DNA of 64,000 nt from Gemmobacter caeruleus (GCF_008271655.1 NZ_VKKX01000044.1:171763-235762); one strand, 5' to 3'; shown: positions 17,036-27,638, counted from the stretch's first letter. The notes: a model not told the origin generated them from the letters alone. A program made the numbers and translations.

Positions 17036-17385
17036 TCGGACTTGCCCGGCGCCACCCCGTTTTGGTCGCGGCCTTCACGCTGGCGCTGTGTGCGGCGCTG
17101 TTCTTTGCGGGGCGGCTGGTGGTGCAGACCGTCTATTGGTCGCAGCATCGCAACGAGGCGGTGCAGCCCTGGATGACCATCGGCTATGTCGGGCGCAGCT
17201 GGGGCCTGCCCCCGCGCGAGATCGACGCGCGCGCCGATCTGCCGGTGCCTGAATCCGGCCATCCCAAGACCCTGCAACAGATCGCCGACGAACGGGGCAT
17301 CGCGGTCGCCGAGGTGATCGCGCTGGTCGAACGCACCGTGGCCGAGATGCGCGCCGAACGCGCGGCGGGCGGGGGGCAGCCGTGA
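17032..17385 (+). CDS. Small membrane-anchored protein of unknown function
   Basis: A 117-residue protein coupled by ATGA to the VWA gene and by GTGA to DedA. Residues about 9-30 (VLVAAFTLALCAALFFAGRLVV) form one membrane segment. The rest is soluble and probably periplasmic, containing QPWMTIGYVGRSWGLPPREI and a helical SGHPKTLQQIADERGIAVAEVI segment resembling a helix-turn-helix-like or peptidoglycan-proximal motif. No family name can be given with confidence, though tight coupling suggests a shared envelope role. Confidence 0.7.
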   Translation: MIGLARRHPVLVAAFTLALCAALFFAGRLVVQTVYWSQHRNEAVQPWMTIGYVGRSWGLPPREIDARADLPVPESGHPKTLQQIADERGIAVAEVIALVERTVAEMRAERAAGGGQP

Positions 17386-17981
17386 CTGAATGGCTGCTGG
17401 GCCTTGTGCCGGTCTACGGGCTCTGGCTGATCGCGCTGACCACCTTCTGTTCCTGTCTGGCGCTGCCGATCCCGGCTTCGATCATCATGCTGGCGGCGGG
17501 GGGCTTTGCCGCCTCGGGCGATCTGGTGCTGTGGCAGGTGATCGCGGCCGCCCTGAGCGGGGCGGTGATGGGCGACCAGTTCGGCTTTCTGGTCGGGCGG
17601 CGCGGCGGGGCGGCCCTGGTGGACCGGATCGGCACCGGCCCCCGCGCCGCGCTGATCGGTCGCGCACGGGCGCTGATCGCGCGCCGGGGCGCGCTGGCGG
17701 TGTTCCTGTCGCGCTGGCTGTTTTCGCCGCTCGGGCCTTATGTGAACGTGATCGGCGGGGCGATGCGGCAGAACTGGGGGGTCTTCACCTTCTGGGGCAT
17801 CGCGGGCGAGGCGGTCTGGTGTGGGCTCTATGTCATGGCCGGCCGCGCGGCGGGCGGCAATCTGACCGCGGCCTCCGACATGCTGGGATCGGTGCTGGGG
17901 CTGGTCGCAACCGGCACGGCGGTGATCCTGCTGGGTTGGTGGCTGCTGACCCTGGCGCGGCGCGAAAGGCAGGCTGGATGA
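17382..17981 (+). CDS. DedA-family membrane protein
   Basis: A 199-residue integral membrane protein with a GTG start inside the GTGA overlap. Five or six hydrophobic segments are visible, including the SNARE-associated/VTT core: a re-entrant region with PIPASIIMLAAGGFAA, G-x2-GDQFGFLVGRR, and FLSRWLFSPLGPYVNVIGGAM with the conserved arginine. DedA proteins are implicated in lipid carrier and phospholipid flipping and in membrane homeostasis. The substrate here is unknown. Confidence 0.85.
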   Translation: MTEWLLGLVPVYGLWLIALTTFCSCLALPIPASIIMLAAGGFAASGDLVLWQVIAAALSGAVMGDQFGFLVGRRGGAALVDRIGTGPRAALIGRARALIARRGALAVFLSRWLFSPLGPYVNVIGGAMRQNWGVFTFWGIAGEAVWCGLYVMAGRAAGGNLTAASDMLGSVLGLVATGTAVILLGWWLLTLARRERQAG

Positions 17982-18021
17982 GCCGCTTGCCCTGCCCCGC
18001 CCGCGGCCCCATATCGACGCC

Positions 18022-18714
18022 ATGCTGAAACTTGCCCCCATTCTGCTGGCGCTGGCCTATGCTTTGCTGATGTATCGCTTCTCGGTCTGGCGGACGCATC
18101 GGATGCTGGACGAGAAGTCGCGCCCGCTGCGCGACCCGGGCATTCTGGCGGTGGCGGGGCGGCTGGCCCGGGCGCTCGACCTGCCGGCGATCCGGGTGCA
18201 TGTCTTTGACGTGGAGCCGGTGAACGGCCTTGCCGCCCCCGACGGGCGGATCTTCCTGACCGAGGGGTTGTTGCGCAAATACCGCGCCGGCGCGGTCAGT
18301 GCCGATGAACTGGGCGCGGTGATCGCGCATGAGCTGGGCCATGTGGCGCTTGGCCATACCCGCCGGCGGATGATCGACTTTACCGGGGCGAATGCGGTCT
18401 TTGTGCTGCTCACGGCCTTTCTGTCGCGCTTCGTGCCGTTTCTGGGCGTGTTCATCGCCAATGCGATTGCCGGCGCCCTGATGGCGCGGATGTCGCGCAA
18501 GGATGAATTCGAGGCCGATGCCTATGCCTCGGCGCTGCTGATCAAGGCGGGCATCGGCACCGCGCCGCAGCGCAGCCTGTTTCAAAAGCTGGGCGCGTTG
18601 ACCGGCACCCGCGAAAGCGGCGCGGCCTGGCTGATGTCGCATCCGCCGCTGGCCGAGCGGATCGCCGCGATCGAGGCGAACGAGGCCCGCTGGCACGACG
18701 CCGAGGCCCGTTGA
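18022..18714 (+). CDS. M48-family zinc metallopeptidase
   Basis: A 230-residue protein with an N-terminal membrane segment (about 5-20) and the zinc motif HELGH at 103-107 (AVIAHELGHVALGH). The third ligand is likely the glutamate in DEFEADAYA near 160. A second hydrophobic stretch (about 125-155) follows, as in HtpX-like M48 enzymes, although the protein is shorter than HtpX. Expected role: quality control of membrane or envelope proteins. It begins 40 bases after dedA. Confidence 0.87.
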   Translation: MLKLAPILLALAYALLMYRFSVWRTHRMLDEKSRPLRDPGILAVAGRLARALDLPAIRVHVFDVEPVNGLAAPDGRIFLTEGLLRKYRAGAVSADELGAVIAHELGHVALGHTRRRMIDFTGANAVFVLLTAFLSRFVPFLGVFIANAIAGALMARMSRKDEFEADAYASALLIKAGIGTAPQRSLFQKLGALTGTRESGAAWLMSHPPLAERIAAIEANEARWHDAEAR

Positions 18715-18745
18715 CGCCGGCGCGCGGCCCGGCCAAGGTCGCGCC

Positions 18746-21541
18746 ATGACCCATGCCGCTTTCGCCCCCCGTCTTCGCCGTTCGCCCCTGCCCTTCGATG
18801 CCGCCGCCGGGCAGGATGCGCGCCTGCGTTTCGCCGATCTGGCCCCCGAACTGGGCGATCTGATCGCGGGCACGGCCGGCTGTTCGCCCTATCTCAAGGG
18901 GCTGATGGAGAAAGAGGCCGACTGGCTGCGCGCCGCGCTGTCGGCGGCGCCGGAAACCGCGCTGACGGCGGAGTTCGACCGCCTCGCAGCGCTGCCGCCC
19001 GATGCGCTGGCCTCGGGTCTGCGGCAAGGCAAGCGGCGCGTCGCGCTCCTGACCGGGCTGGCCGATCTGGGCGGGGTCTGGCCGCTGGAGATGGTGACCG
19101 GCGCACTGTCCGATCTGGCGGATCTGGCGGTGGATCTTGCGCTGAAAACCCTGGTAGCCGACGAGATCCGGCGCGGCAAACTGCCCGGCGCCACGCCCGA
19201 CGATGCGGCCATCGCCGGCGGCATGGTCGCGCTTGCCATGGGCAAGGGAGGCGCGCGCGAGCTGAACTATTCCTCCGATATCGACCTGATCTGCCTCTTC
19301 GACCAAGATCGCTACGGCACAGACTGGCAAGAGGCGCGCGCGGCCTTCATCCGCGTCACCCGCAAGATGGCCGCCCTGCTGTCGGACATCACCGCCGAGG
19401 GCTATGTCTTCCGCACCGACCTGCGGCTGCGCCCCGATGCCAGCGTGACGCCGGTCTGCATCTCCATGGCGGCGGCCGAAGCCTATTACGAGGCGCAGGG
19501 CCGCACCTGGGAACGCGCGGCCTATATCAAGGCGCGGCCCGCGGCGGGCGATCTGGCGGCGGGGGCGCGGTTTCTCAAGACGCTGACCCCCTTTGTCTGG
19601 CGCAAGCATCTGGATTTCGTGGCGATCCAGGATGCCCATGACATGCGCCTGCGCATCCGCGACCATCGCGGCTTGCACGGCCCGATCGTGCTGGAGGGGC
19701 ATAACATGAAGCTCGGCCAGGGCGGCATCCGCGAGATCGAGTTCTTTACCCAGACCCGGCAGCTGATCGCCGGGGGGCGCGACCCGGAACTGCGCGACCG
19801 CACCACCGTCGGCGGCCTTGCGGCACTGGCGGCAAAGGGCTGGGTGCCGCCCGCCATTGCCGATGAACTGACCGATCTTTACCGCGCGCATCGCGAGATC
19901 GAACACCGGCTGCAAATGGTGCAGGATCAGCAGACCCATGACATGCCGGCCAGCCCCGAAGGCATCGCCCGGATCGCGGCCTTTTGCGGCGCGGGCGATG
20001 TGGCGCGGTTCCGCGCCGATCTGCTCGACCGGCTGACCCGCACCGATACGCTGACCGAGGGCTTCTTTGCCCCCGGCGCGGCGGCCGAGGGGCCAGACCT
20101 TTCCGACAGCGCCCGCGCCATCGTGGAAAACTGGCGCAATTATCCGGCGCTGCGGTCGGAACGCGCGGTGCAGATCTTCAAGCGGCTGCGCCCCACCCTG
20201 CTTCAGGCGCTGCAAAAGGCCGCCAACCCCGATGAGGCGCTGCTGGCGCTGGACGGGTTCCTGGCCGGCCTGCCCGCCGGCGTGCAGCTTTTCGCGCTGT
20301 TCGAGGCCAATCCGGTGCTGATCGACCTGATCGTCGATATTGCCAGCACCGCGCCGGAACTGGCGCGCTACCTGTCGCGCAATGCCTCGGTGCTGGATGC
20401 GGTGATCGGCGGCAGTTTCTGGGCGCCCTGGCCCGGCACGCCGCATCTGCGCGCCGACCTGTACGCGGTGATGGCCGCCCTGCCCGATTACGAACGCAAG
20501 CTGGATGCCGCGCGCCGCTGGATGAAGGAATGGCATTTCCGGGTGGGGGTGCATCACCTGCGCGGGCTGATCGACGCCTTCGAGGCCGGGAAATCCTATG
20601 CCGATCTGGCCGAGGCGGTGGTCTCCGCGCTCTGGCCCGTGGTCTGCGACGAATTCGCCCGCAAGCACGGGCCGCAGCCGGGGCGCGGCGCGGTGGTGCT
20701 GTCGATGGGCAGCCTGGGCGCCGGGCGGCTGAATGCGGGCTCGGATCTCGACCTGATCATGATCTACGACCCCGCGGATGCCGAAATGTCCGAGGGGCCA
20801 AAGCCGCTGGCGATCCGGCCCTATTTCGCCCGGCTGACACAGGCCATGGTCACCGCGATGACGGCGCAAACCGCCGAGGGCCGGCTCTATGAGGTGGATA
20901 TGCGGCTGCGCCCCTCGGGGCGGCAAGGGCCGGTGGCGACCTCGATCACCAGCTTTCGCAACTATCAGATGGACGAGGCCTGGACCTGGGAACATCTCGC
21001 GCTCACCCGCGCCCGGGTGCTGGCGGGCGATCCCGATCTGGCGGCGGATGTCGAACAGGTCCGGCGCGCGGTGCTGGCGGCCAAGGCAGGCGGCGCGCAG
21101 GTGATCGCCGATGTGGCCGACATGCGCCGCCGGCTTCAGGCCGCGAAACCTGCCTCGGGCGCCTGGGATGGCAAGAACGGCCCGGGCCGGATCATGGATA
21201 TCGAACTCATGGCGCAGACCGGCTGCCTGCGGGTGGCCGATCCGTCAAGGCGGCTGGAACAGCAATTGCGCGCCGGCGTGAAGGGCGGCGAAATGTCGGT
21301 TTCCGACGAGAAGACCCTGCTTGAAAGCTACAGGCTGCTCTGGCGCCTGCAATGCGCAAGCCGCCTGCTCGGCGATCGGGGCCTCGACCCCGCCACGCTG
21401 GGCGAAGGCGCGCGGGCCTTTCTGGTGCGCGAAACCGGTGCGGCGGATGCGGCGACGCTGTCGCAACAGGTCGCGCAGGCGGCGGCGGCGGCACGGGCGG
21501 TGATCGAAACCCATCTGGGAGGGGCGGATGCAACTGAGTGA
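18746..21541 (+). CDS. glnE: Bifunctional glutamine synthetase adenylyltransferase/deadenylyltransferase
   Basis: A 931-residue protein (E. coli GlnE is 946) with two nucleotidyltransferase domains. The first has the metal motif ARELNYSSDIDLICLF near residue 175 (deadenylylation in the family), the second GRLNAGSDLDLIMIYD near 665 (adenylylation). Between them is the regulatory region that senses PII and glutamine. It controls glutamine synthetase by covalent AMP addition and removal. AAGG upstream supports ATG 18746. The stop overlaps the next gene by 14 bases. Confidence 0.96.
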   Translation: MTHAAFAPRLRRSPLPFDAAAGQDARLRFADLAPELGDLIAGTAGCSPYLKGLMEKEADWLRAALSAAPETALTAEFDRLAALPPDALASGLRQGKRRVALLTGLADLGGVWPLEMVTGALSDLADLAVDLALKTLVADEIRRGKLPGATPDDAAIAGGMVALAMGKGGARELNYSSDIDLICLFDQDRYGTDWQEARAAFIRVTRKMAALLSDITAEGYVFRTDLRLRPDASVTPVCISMAAAEAYYEAQGRTWERAAYIKARPAAGDLAAGARFLKTLTPFVWRKHLDFVAIQDAHDMRLRIRDHRGLHGPIVLEGHNMKLGQGGIREIEFFTQTRQLIAGGRDPELRDRTTVGGLAALAAKGWVPPAIADELTDLYRAHREIEHRLQMVQDQQTHDMPASPEGIARIAAFCGAGDVARFRADLLDRLTRTDTLTEGFFAPGAAAEGPDLSDSARAIVENWRNYPALRSERAVQIFKRLRPTLLQALQKAANPDEALLALDGFLAGLPAGVQLFALFEANPVLIDLIVDIASTAPELARYLSRNASVLDAVIGGSFWAPWPGTPHLRADLYAVMAALPDYERKLDAARRWMKEWHFRVGVHHLRGLIDAFEAGKSYADLAEAVVSALWPVVCDEFARKHGPQPGRGAVVLSMGSLGAGRLNAGSDLDLIMIYDPADAEMSEGPKPLAIRPYFARLTQAMVTAMTAQTAEGRLYEVDMRLRPSGRQGPVATSITSFRNYQMDEAWTWEHLALTRARVLAGDPDLAADVEQVRRAVLAAKAGGAQVIADVADMRRRLQAAKPASGAWDGKNGPGRIMDIELMAQTGCLRVADPSRRLEQQLRAGVKGGEMSVSDEKTLLESYRLLWRLQCASRLLGDRGLDPATLGEGARAFLVRETGAADAATLSQQVAQAAAAARAVIETHLGGADATE

Positions 21542-21794
21542 GGCGGACCCCAAGGGGCTGGTGCGCGAAAGCTACCGGATCGAGGGCATCACCGAGGCGG
21601 AATGCAAGTCGATCTTCATCGACTGGGCGCTGAGCCTGGCCACCCCCGACAGCCCCACCGCGCTGACCACGCTGCTGGGCCATTACGGCCCCGGCCAGGA
21701 CGACCACCCGATGACCGCCGTGCTGACCGCGGCGCTAGCGGCCCCGCCCGCACCACGCCGCCGGGGCGGGCGCATGGGGCGGCAGGCATCCTGA
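21528..21794 (+). CDS. Small conserved-looking protein coupled to glnE
   Basis: An 88-residue protein preceded by GGGAGGGG within the glnE end, overlapping glnE by 14 bases in another frame. It contains RESYRIEGITEAECKSIFIDWALSL and PMTAVLTAAL, a compact helical composition, then a basic tail (PRRRGGRMGRQAS). Third positions are G/C-rich, supporting coding. No function is known. Its position suggests co-translation with glnE. Confidence 0.65.
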   Translation: MQLSEADPKGLVRESYRIEGITEAECKSIFIDWALSLATPDSPTALTTLLGHYGPGQDDHPMTAVLTAALAAPPAPRRRGGRMGRQAS

Positions 21795-21798
21795 AAAA

Positions 21799-21950
21799 GG
21801 GGGCGCTCGCGCCCCCTCTGGCCTCACGGCCATTCACCCCCTGAGGATATTTGGGAACAGATGAAGGGCGGAAACGCGTCTTGCCCTTCATCTGTTCACA
21901 AATATCCTCGGGGGGAGGCCCGAAGGGCCGTGGGGGGCAGACAGCCCCCC
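21799..21950. repeat. Composite palindromic intergenic repeat, full copy B
   Basis: Same architecture as copy A: hairpin GGGGGCGCTCGCGCCCCC (21799-21816), the long inverted repeat with arms 21837-21869 and 21883-21915, and hairpin GGGGGGCAGACAGCCCCCC (21932-21950). Arms in this copy extend to GATGAAGGGC. It lies between converging genes (21794 and eda at 21960), where it can terminate transcription from both sides. Confidence 0.88.
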
Positions 21951-21959
21951 TGCGACGGG

Positions 21960-22601
21960 TCAGCGCGGCAGCGCGGCGGCCTCGGCGGCGAGCGTCACGA
22001 TGCCGTCCCAATCGCCGGCCTGCATCAGCGCCTTGGGCGCGACCCAGCTGCCGCCGCAGCACATGACGTTCTTCAGCTTGAGATAGTCCGGCGCCTTGGC
22101 CAGCGTGATGCCGCCCGTGGGGCAAAAGCTGACCTGCGGCAGCGGCGCGCCGATCGCGGCCAGCGCGGCGGCGCCGCCATTGGCCTCGGCGGGAAAGAAT
22201 TTCTGCACCGTATAGCCGCGCTCCAGCAGTGCCATGATCTCGGAACAGGTGGCGGCGCCCGCCAGCAGCGGCAGGTCATGTTCCTCGCAGGCGTCGATCA
22301 GCCGGTCGGTCGCACCGGGCGAGACGCCGAAGGTGGCGCCGGCGGCCTTTGCGGCCTTCACATCGGCGGGAGTAAGCAGCGTGCCCGCCCCCACCACGCC
22401 GCCCGGCACCTCGGCCATGACGCGGATCACGTCGAGCGCGACCGGCGTGCGCAGCGTCACTTCCAGCACCGGCAGCCCGCCTTTCACCAGTGCCTCGGCC
22501 AGCGGTCTGGCATGGGCCAGCTCCTCCAGCACCAGCACCGGGATCACCGGGGCCAGCGCGCAGATCTCGGCAGCACGGCGGGAGGCTTCTTGCGGGGTCA
22601 T
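21960..22601 (-). CDS. eda: KDPG aldolase (2-dehydro-3-deoxy-phosphogluconate aldolase)
   Basis: A 213-residue class I aldolase that splits KDPG into pyruvate and glyceraldehyde 3-phosphate in the Entner-Doudoroff pathway. VTLRTP contains the catalytic-site glutamate/arginine region, and the Schiff-base lysine is in YTVQKFFPAE (near residue 135). CPTGGITLAKAPDYL is the phosphate-binding segment. It lies 21 bases downstream of edd, forming an operon. Confidence 0.95.
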   Translation of the reverse strand: MTPQEASRRAAEICALAPVIPVLVLEELAHARPLAEALVKGGLPVLEVTLRTPVALDVIRVMAEVPGGVVGAGTLLTPADVKAAKAAGATFGVSPGATDRLIDACEEHDLPLLAGAATCSEIMALLERGYTVQKFFPAEANGGAAALAAIGAPLPQVSFCPTGGITLAKAPDYLKLKNVMCCGGSWVAPKALMQAGDWDGIVTLAAEAAALPR

Positions 22602-22622
22602 GGCGTCATTCCTTGGATGGGA

Positions 22623-24428
<1,806 letters not shown>

Positions 24429-24471
24429 GGCGGGCCTCGTCAACTGGGTTGCAGCATTTCTAGCACCTTGC

Positions 24472-24483
24472 GTTAGCGCTAAC
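24472..24483. promoter_or_regulatory. Perfect palindrome upstream of edd, candidate operator
   Basis: GTTAGCGCTAAC is a perfect 12-base palindrome, 44 bases before the edd start, with the central GCGC core of LacI/GntR-type sugar-acid regulators. No such regulator gene is adjacent. Confidence 0.5.
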
Positions 24484-24643
24484 AACCCTTGCGGCACGCC
24501 CAGGGCGGCAATTCGGTGCCGACCGGCCGTGCCATGGGAATTCCCCGCCATTAACGCATGATTAGCCAAATTTGGCCATGATCCGGGGCGATCCTGCCGT
24601 CAAGAACTTCGATCCCGTCTGCGTTCCAGAACTGGAGGACAAG

Positions 24644-25321
24644 ATGCGTGCAGCGATTCGTGTGTTTTTGGTTCTGGTTTCCTGTGTCGGATTGGCCGCC
24701 TGCGGCGCCGGCGTCAGCCGCAACGCCACATCAGAGGCGTTGCTCTCCGTCGCAACCAAGAACGGCCCCACCGTGATGGTGCCGAAATATGACGTGCAGC
24801 AGATCAATGTCTCGGTGCCCGGCAAGCTGCGGGTGTCGGAGGCCAACATGTATTACCCGCTGGCCGATATCGTCTGGCGCGGCGAACCCGTGGGGGATCG
24901 TCACCTTCAGGTCAAGTCGATCATCGAAGAGGGCCTGACCCGCGGCACCGCCGCCATGCATTCCGGCCGCCCCGTCGCCCTGGATGTGGAGATCACCCGC
25001 TTTCATTCGCTGACCGAAAAGACCCGCTACACCTTTGGCGGCGTGCATTCGGTCAAGTTCGTGCTGACGGTGCGCGATCTGCAAACCGGCCTGCCGCTGG
25101 ACGGCCCGCGCCATGTGACCGCGGATGTCAAGGGCTCGGGCGGGGCGCGCGCCATCGCCGAGGAGCAGATGGGCCGCACGATGCGCGTTGTCATCACCGA
25201 ACATCTGGCCGATGTCATCGCCCGCGAATTGTCGATGCCGGTCGCATTGCCGGGCCTGGGCGCCGAGGCGCCGGCCTCGCAAGGGGCGCATCAGGCGGCG
25301 ACGGTGGGCGCGATCTACTGA
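24644..25321 (+). CDS. Lipoprotein, DUF6778-like
   Basis: A 225-residue protein with a signal peptide ending in a lipobox (VGLAAC, Cys about 19). GGAGG at 24634-24638 sets ATG 24644 over 24572. The mature part contains YPLADIVWRGEP, VDVEITRFHSLTEKTRYTFGGVHSVKF and a C-terminal AEEQMGRTMRVVITEHLADVIA stretch, which resembles a Rhodobacterales lipoprotein family labelled DUF6778. Function unknown. It diverges from edd and ends at a strong terminator. Confidence 0.7.
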   Translation: MRAAIRVFLVLVSCVGLAACGAGVSRNATSEALLSVATKNGPTVMVPKYDVQQINVSVPGKLRVSEANMYYPLADIVWRGEPVGDRHLQVKSIIEEGLTRGTAAMHSGRPVALDVEITRFHSLTEKTRYTFGGVHSVKFVLTVRDLQTGLPLDGPRHVTADVKGSGGARAIAEEQMGRTMRVVITEHLADVIARELSMPVALPGLGAEAPASQGAHQAATVGAIY

Positions 25322-25355
25322 TCCGGCCTTTCGCCGGGACCGCGAACAGGTTAGA

Positions 25356-25380
25356 CGGGGGGCCTCGCCCCCCCCTTTTT
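25356..25380 (+). terminator. Intrinsic terminator
   Basis: GGGGGG (25357-25362) pairs with CCCCCC (25368-25373) and is followed, after two C, by TTTTT. It lies 35 bases after the lipoprotein stop. Confidence 0.8.
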
Positions 25381-25392
25381 CCGTAGGCCCAG

Positions 25393-26586
25393 ATGACCGA
25401 TACCCGCAAGACCGTGCGCCTGAAACCCAAGGCCGAGGCCCGCGCCATCCGGCACGGCTTTCCCTGGGTCTATGCCGATGAGCTGGTGACCGACCGGCGC
25501 ACCCAGTCCCTGCCCGCCGGCACGCTGGCCGTGCTGGAGGATGGCGAGCGCCGGCCGCTGGGGCTGGTCACGGTCAACACGGCCTCGAAGATCATCGCGC
25601 GGATGCTTGACCGCGACCCCGAGGCAGTAATCGACGAGGATTGGTGCGCCGCGCGGATCGCCCGCGCGCTGGCGCTGCGCGAACGGCTGTTCGACGCGCC
25701 CTTCTACCGGCTGGTCCATGCCGAGGCCGACGGGCTTCCCGGGGTGATCATCGACCGTTTCGGCGATGCGGCGGTGATCCAGCCCAATGCGGCCTGGGCC
25801 GAGGCGCATCTCGATCTGCTGGCGGCGGCGCTGCGGCGGGTCACCGGCGTCACCACCGTCATCAAGAACGGCACCGGCCGCGCCCGCGGGCTGGAGGGGC
25901 TGACCGAGGAAACCGCGATCCTGTCGGGCGGGCTGGAGGCGCCGGTGCCGGTGCCGATGAACGGCGCGACCTATATGGCGGATCTGCTGGGCGGCCAGAA
26001 GACCGGGCTGTTCTATGACCAGCGGCCGAACCACGCCTTTGCCGCGCGGCTGGCGCGGGGGGCGCGGGTGCTGGATGTGTTCACCCATGTCGGGGGCTTT
26101 GCGCTGGCGGCGCTGGCCGGCGGCGCCGAACATGCGCTCGCGGTCGATGCCTCGGCCCCGGCCCTGGCGCTGGCACATCGCGGGGCCGAGGCCAGCGGTG
26201 CCGCCGACCGTTTCGAGACCCGGCAGGGCGATGCCTTCGAGGTGCTGGAATCGCTGGGCCGCGAAGGCGCGCGCTTTGATCTGGTGATTTGCGATCCGCC
26301 TGCCTTTGCCCCGGCCAAACCCGCGCTGGAGGCGGGCCTGCGCGCCTATGAACGCATCGCCCGGCTCTCTGCGCCGCTGGTCGCGCCGGGCGGGTATCTT
26401 GTGCTGTGTTCGTGCAGCCATGCCGCAGACCTGACCAGCTTTCGCAATGCCAGCGCGCGCGGCATCGGGCGCGGCGGGCGGCGCGGTCAGCTGATCCATA
26501 CCGGCTTTGCCGGGCCGGATCATCCGCTGCTGCCGCAACTGGCCGAAAGCGGCTATCTCAAGTCGCTGGTCTTCCGGCTCGACTGA
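25393..26586 (+). CDS. RlmI-like class I SAM-dependent rRNA cytosine methyltransferase
   Basis: A 397-residue protein: N-terminal PUA-like domain (about 5-75, RLKPKAEARAIRHGFPWVYADEL), a linker domain with FYRLVHAEADGLPGVIIDRFG, then a Rossmann methyltransferase. GLFYDQRPN precedes motif I (DVFTHVGGFALAAL), and DLVICDPPAF is motif IV. The DPPAF motif and a downstream Cys (LCSCSH) match 5-methylcytosine RNA methyltransferases of the RlmI/RlmK family, which act on 23S rRNA. It overlaps the PIN gene by one base. Confidence 0.87.
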   Translation: MTDTRKTVRLKPKAEARAIRHGFPWVYADELVTDRRTQSLPAGTLAVLEDGERRPLGLVTVNTASKIIARMLDRDPEAVIDEDWCAARIARALALRERLFDAPFYRLVHAEADGLPGVIIDRFGDAAVIQPNAAWAEAHLDLLAAALRRVTGVTTVIKNGTGRARGLEGLTEETAILSGGLEAPVPVPMNGATYMADLLGGQKTGLFYDQRPNHAFAARLARGARVLDVFTHVGGFALAALAGGAEHALAVDASAPALALAHRGAEASGAADRFETRQGDAFEVLESLGREGARFDLVICDPPAFAPAKPALEAGLRAYERIARLSAPLVAPGGYLVLCSCSHAADLTSFRNASARGIGRGGRRGQLIHTGFAGPDHPLLPQLAESGYLKSLVFRLD

Positions 26587-27152
26587 TGGGCGGGGTGCCG
26601 CGCGTCACGCTGGATGCCTGTGTGCTGTTCCCCTCGGTGCTGCGGGCGATCCTGTTGCGGCTGGCCCGGGCGGGGCTTTACGAACCCGTCTGGTCGGACC
26701 GCATCCTGGAGGAATGGCGCCGCGCGGTGATGCGCCTTGGCCCCGATGCACTGGCCGAGGCCGATGCCGATGCCGCCCGCATGCGCGAGGTGTTCCCCCG
26801 CGCCCTGACCCCTGCCCGCCCCGATCTGGAGGCGCGCCATGTCCTGCCCGATGCCAATGACCTGCATGTGCTGGCCAGCGCCATCGCCTCGGGGTCGGAT
26901 GCGCTGCTGACCTATAACGCGGCCGACTTCCCCGGGCATGTGCTGGCGGCCGAGGGGCTGGCGCGGCGCGACCCTGACGGTTTCCTGTGGGAATTGTGGT
27001 CGCGCGCCCCCGATGCGGTGCGCGAGGCCATCACCGCCACCCATGCCGATGCCGAACGCCTGGCCGGGCATCCGGTCTCGCTCAAGGCGCTGTTGAAGCG
27101 CAATCGCCTGAACCGTCTGGCCCGCGCGCTTGACGCGCCGGGCCGGGCCTGA
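26586..27152 (+). CDS. PIN-domain protein, RSP_2648 type
   Basis: A 188-residue protein starting at the ATG that shares one base with the previous stop. PIN acidic residues are visible: D in VTLDACVLFP, E in ILEEWRRAV, D in LPDANDLHVLASA, and D in LLTYNAADFP. The C-terminal 60 residues are helical and basic (LKRNRLNRLARAL). PIN domains are RNases; no antitoxin gene is adjacent, so a toxin role is not supported. Coupling to an rRNA methyltransferase suggests RNA processing; this is inference. Confidence 0.75.
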   Translation: MGGVPRVTLDACVLFPSVLRAILLRLARAGLYEPVWSDRILEEWRRAVMRLGPDALAEADADAARMREVFPRALTPARPDLEARHVLPDANDLHVLASAIASGSDALLTYNAADFPGHVLAAEGLARRDPDGFLWELWSRAPDAVREAITATHADAERLAGHPVSLKALLKRNRLNRLARALDAPGRA

Positions 27153-27169
27153 GCCGCCTGAGGTCTGCC

Positions 27170-27637
27170 ATGTCGAAATCGCTTGCCCGCGTCAGCGCCG
27201 CCCTTGCCGCGGCGGGGCTGGACATCACCCCCTTCGAGATGGGCGATTGCCGCACCGCCCAGCAGGCCGCCGAGGCCGCGGGCTGCGGGCTGGACCAGAT
27301 CGTGAAGTCGATCCTGTTCGCCGGCGTCGGTTCGGGGCGGCTTTATCTGTTTCTGACCGCCGGCGGCAATCAGGTGGACCCGGCCAAGGCATCGGCCCTG
27401 GCGGGCGAGGCTCTGGGCCGCGCCGATGCCCGCCAGGTGCGCGAGGTGACGGGCTTTGCCATTGGCGGGGTCAGCCCGGTCGGGCATCTGACGCCCAGCC
27501 CCGAATTCCTCGACCCGCGGCTCCTGGATTTCGCGGTGGTCTGGGGGGCGGCGGGCACGCCGCGCCACATCTTCCCCATCGACCCGCGCGATCTCTTGCG
27601 CATCACCGGGGCGCGGCAGGCCGATTTCACTGCCTGA
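27170..27637 (+). CDS. YbaK/EbsC-family aminoacyl-tRNA deacylase
   Basis: A 155-residue protein with the YbaK fold: N-terminal S-x-V-SAALAAAGLDI-like start, TAQQAAEAAGCGLDQIVKSILF (substrate-entry lysine), LTAGGNQVD, and FAIGGVSPVGH with the conserved GGVSP loop. The family hydrolyses mischarged tRNA such as Cys- or Ala-tRNA(Pro). It ends two bases before the first TetR operator. Confidence 0.87.
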   Translation: MSKSLARVSAALAAAGLDITPFEMGDCRTAQQAAEAAGCGLDQIVKSILFAGVGSGRLYLFLTAGGNQVDPAKASALAGEALGRADARQVREVTGFAIGGVSPVGHLTPSPEFLDPRLLDFAVVWGAAGTPRHIFPIDPRDLLRITGARQADFTA

Positions 27638-27638
27638 C

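Noticed and set aside
18542-20995. Open frame of 817 codons antisense to glnE
   Set aside because: It mirrors the codon structure of a very well supported gene; long antisense frames are common in DNA this GC-rich. It resembles no family.
26586-27152. Toxin-antitoxin system based on the PIN domain
   Set aside because: No antitoxin-like small gene precedes or follows; the gene is coupled to an rRNA methyltransferase instead.
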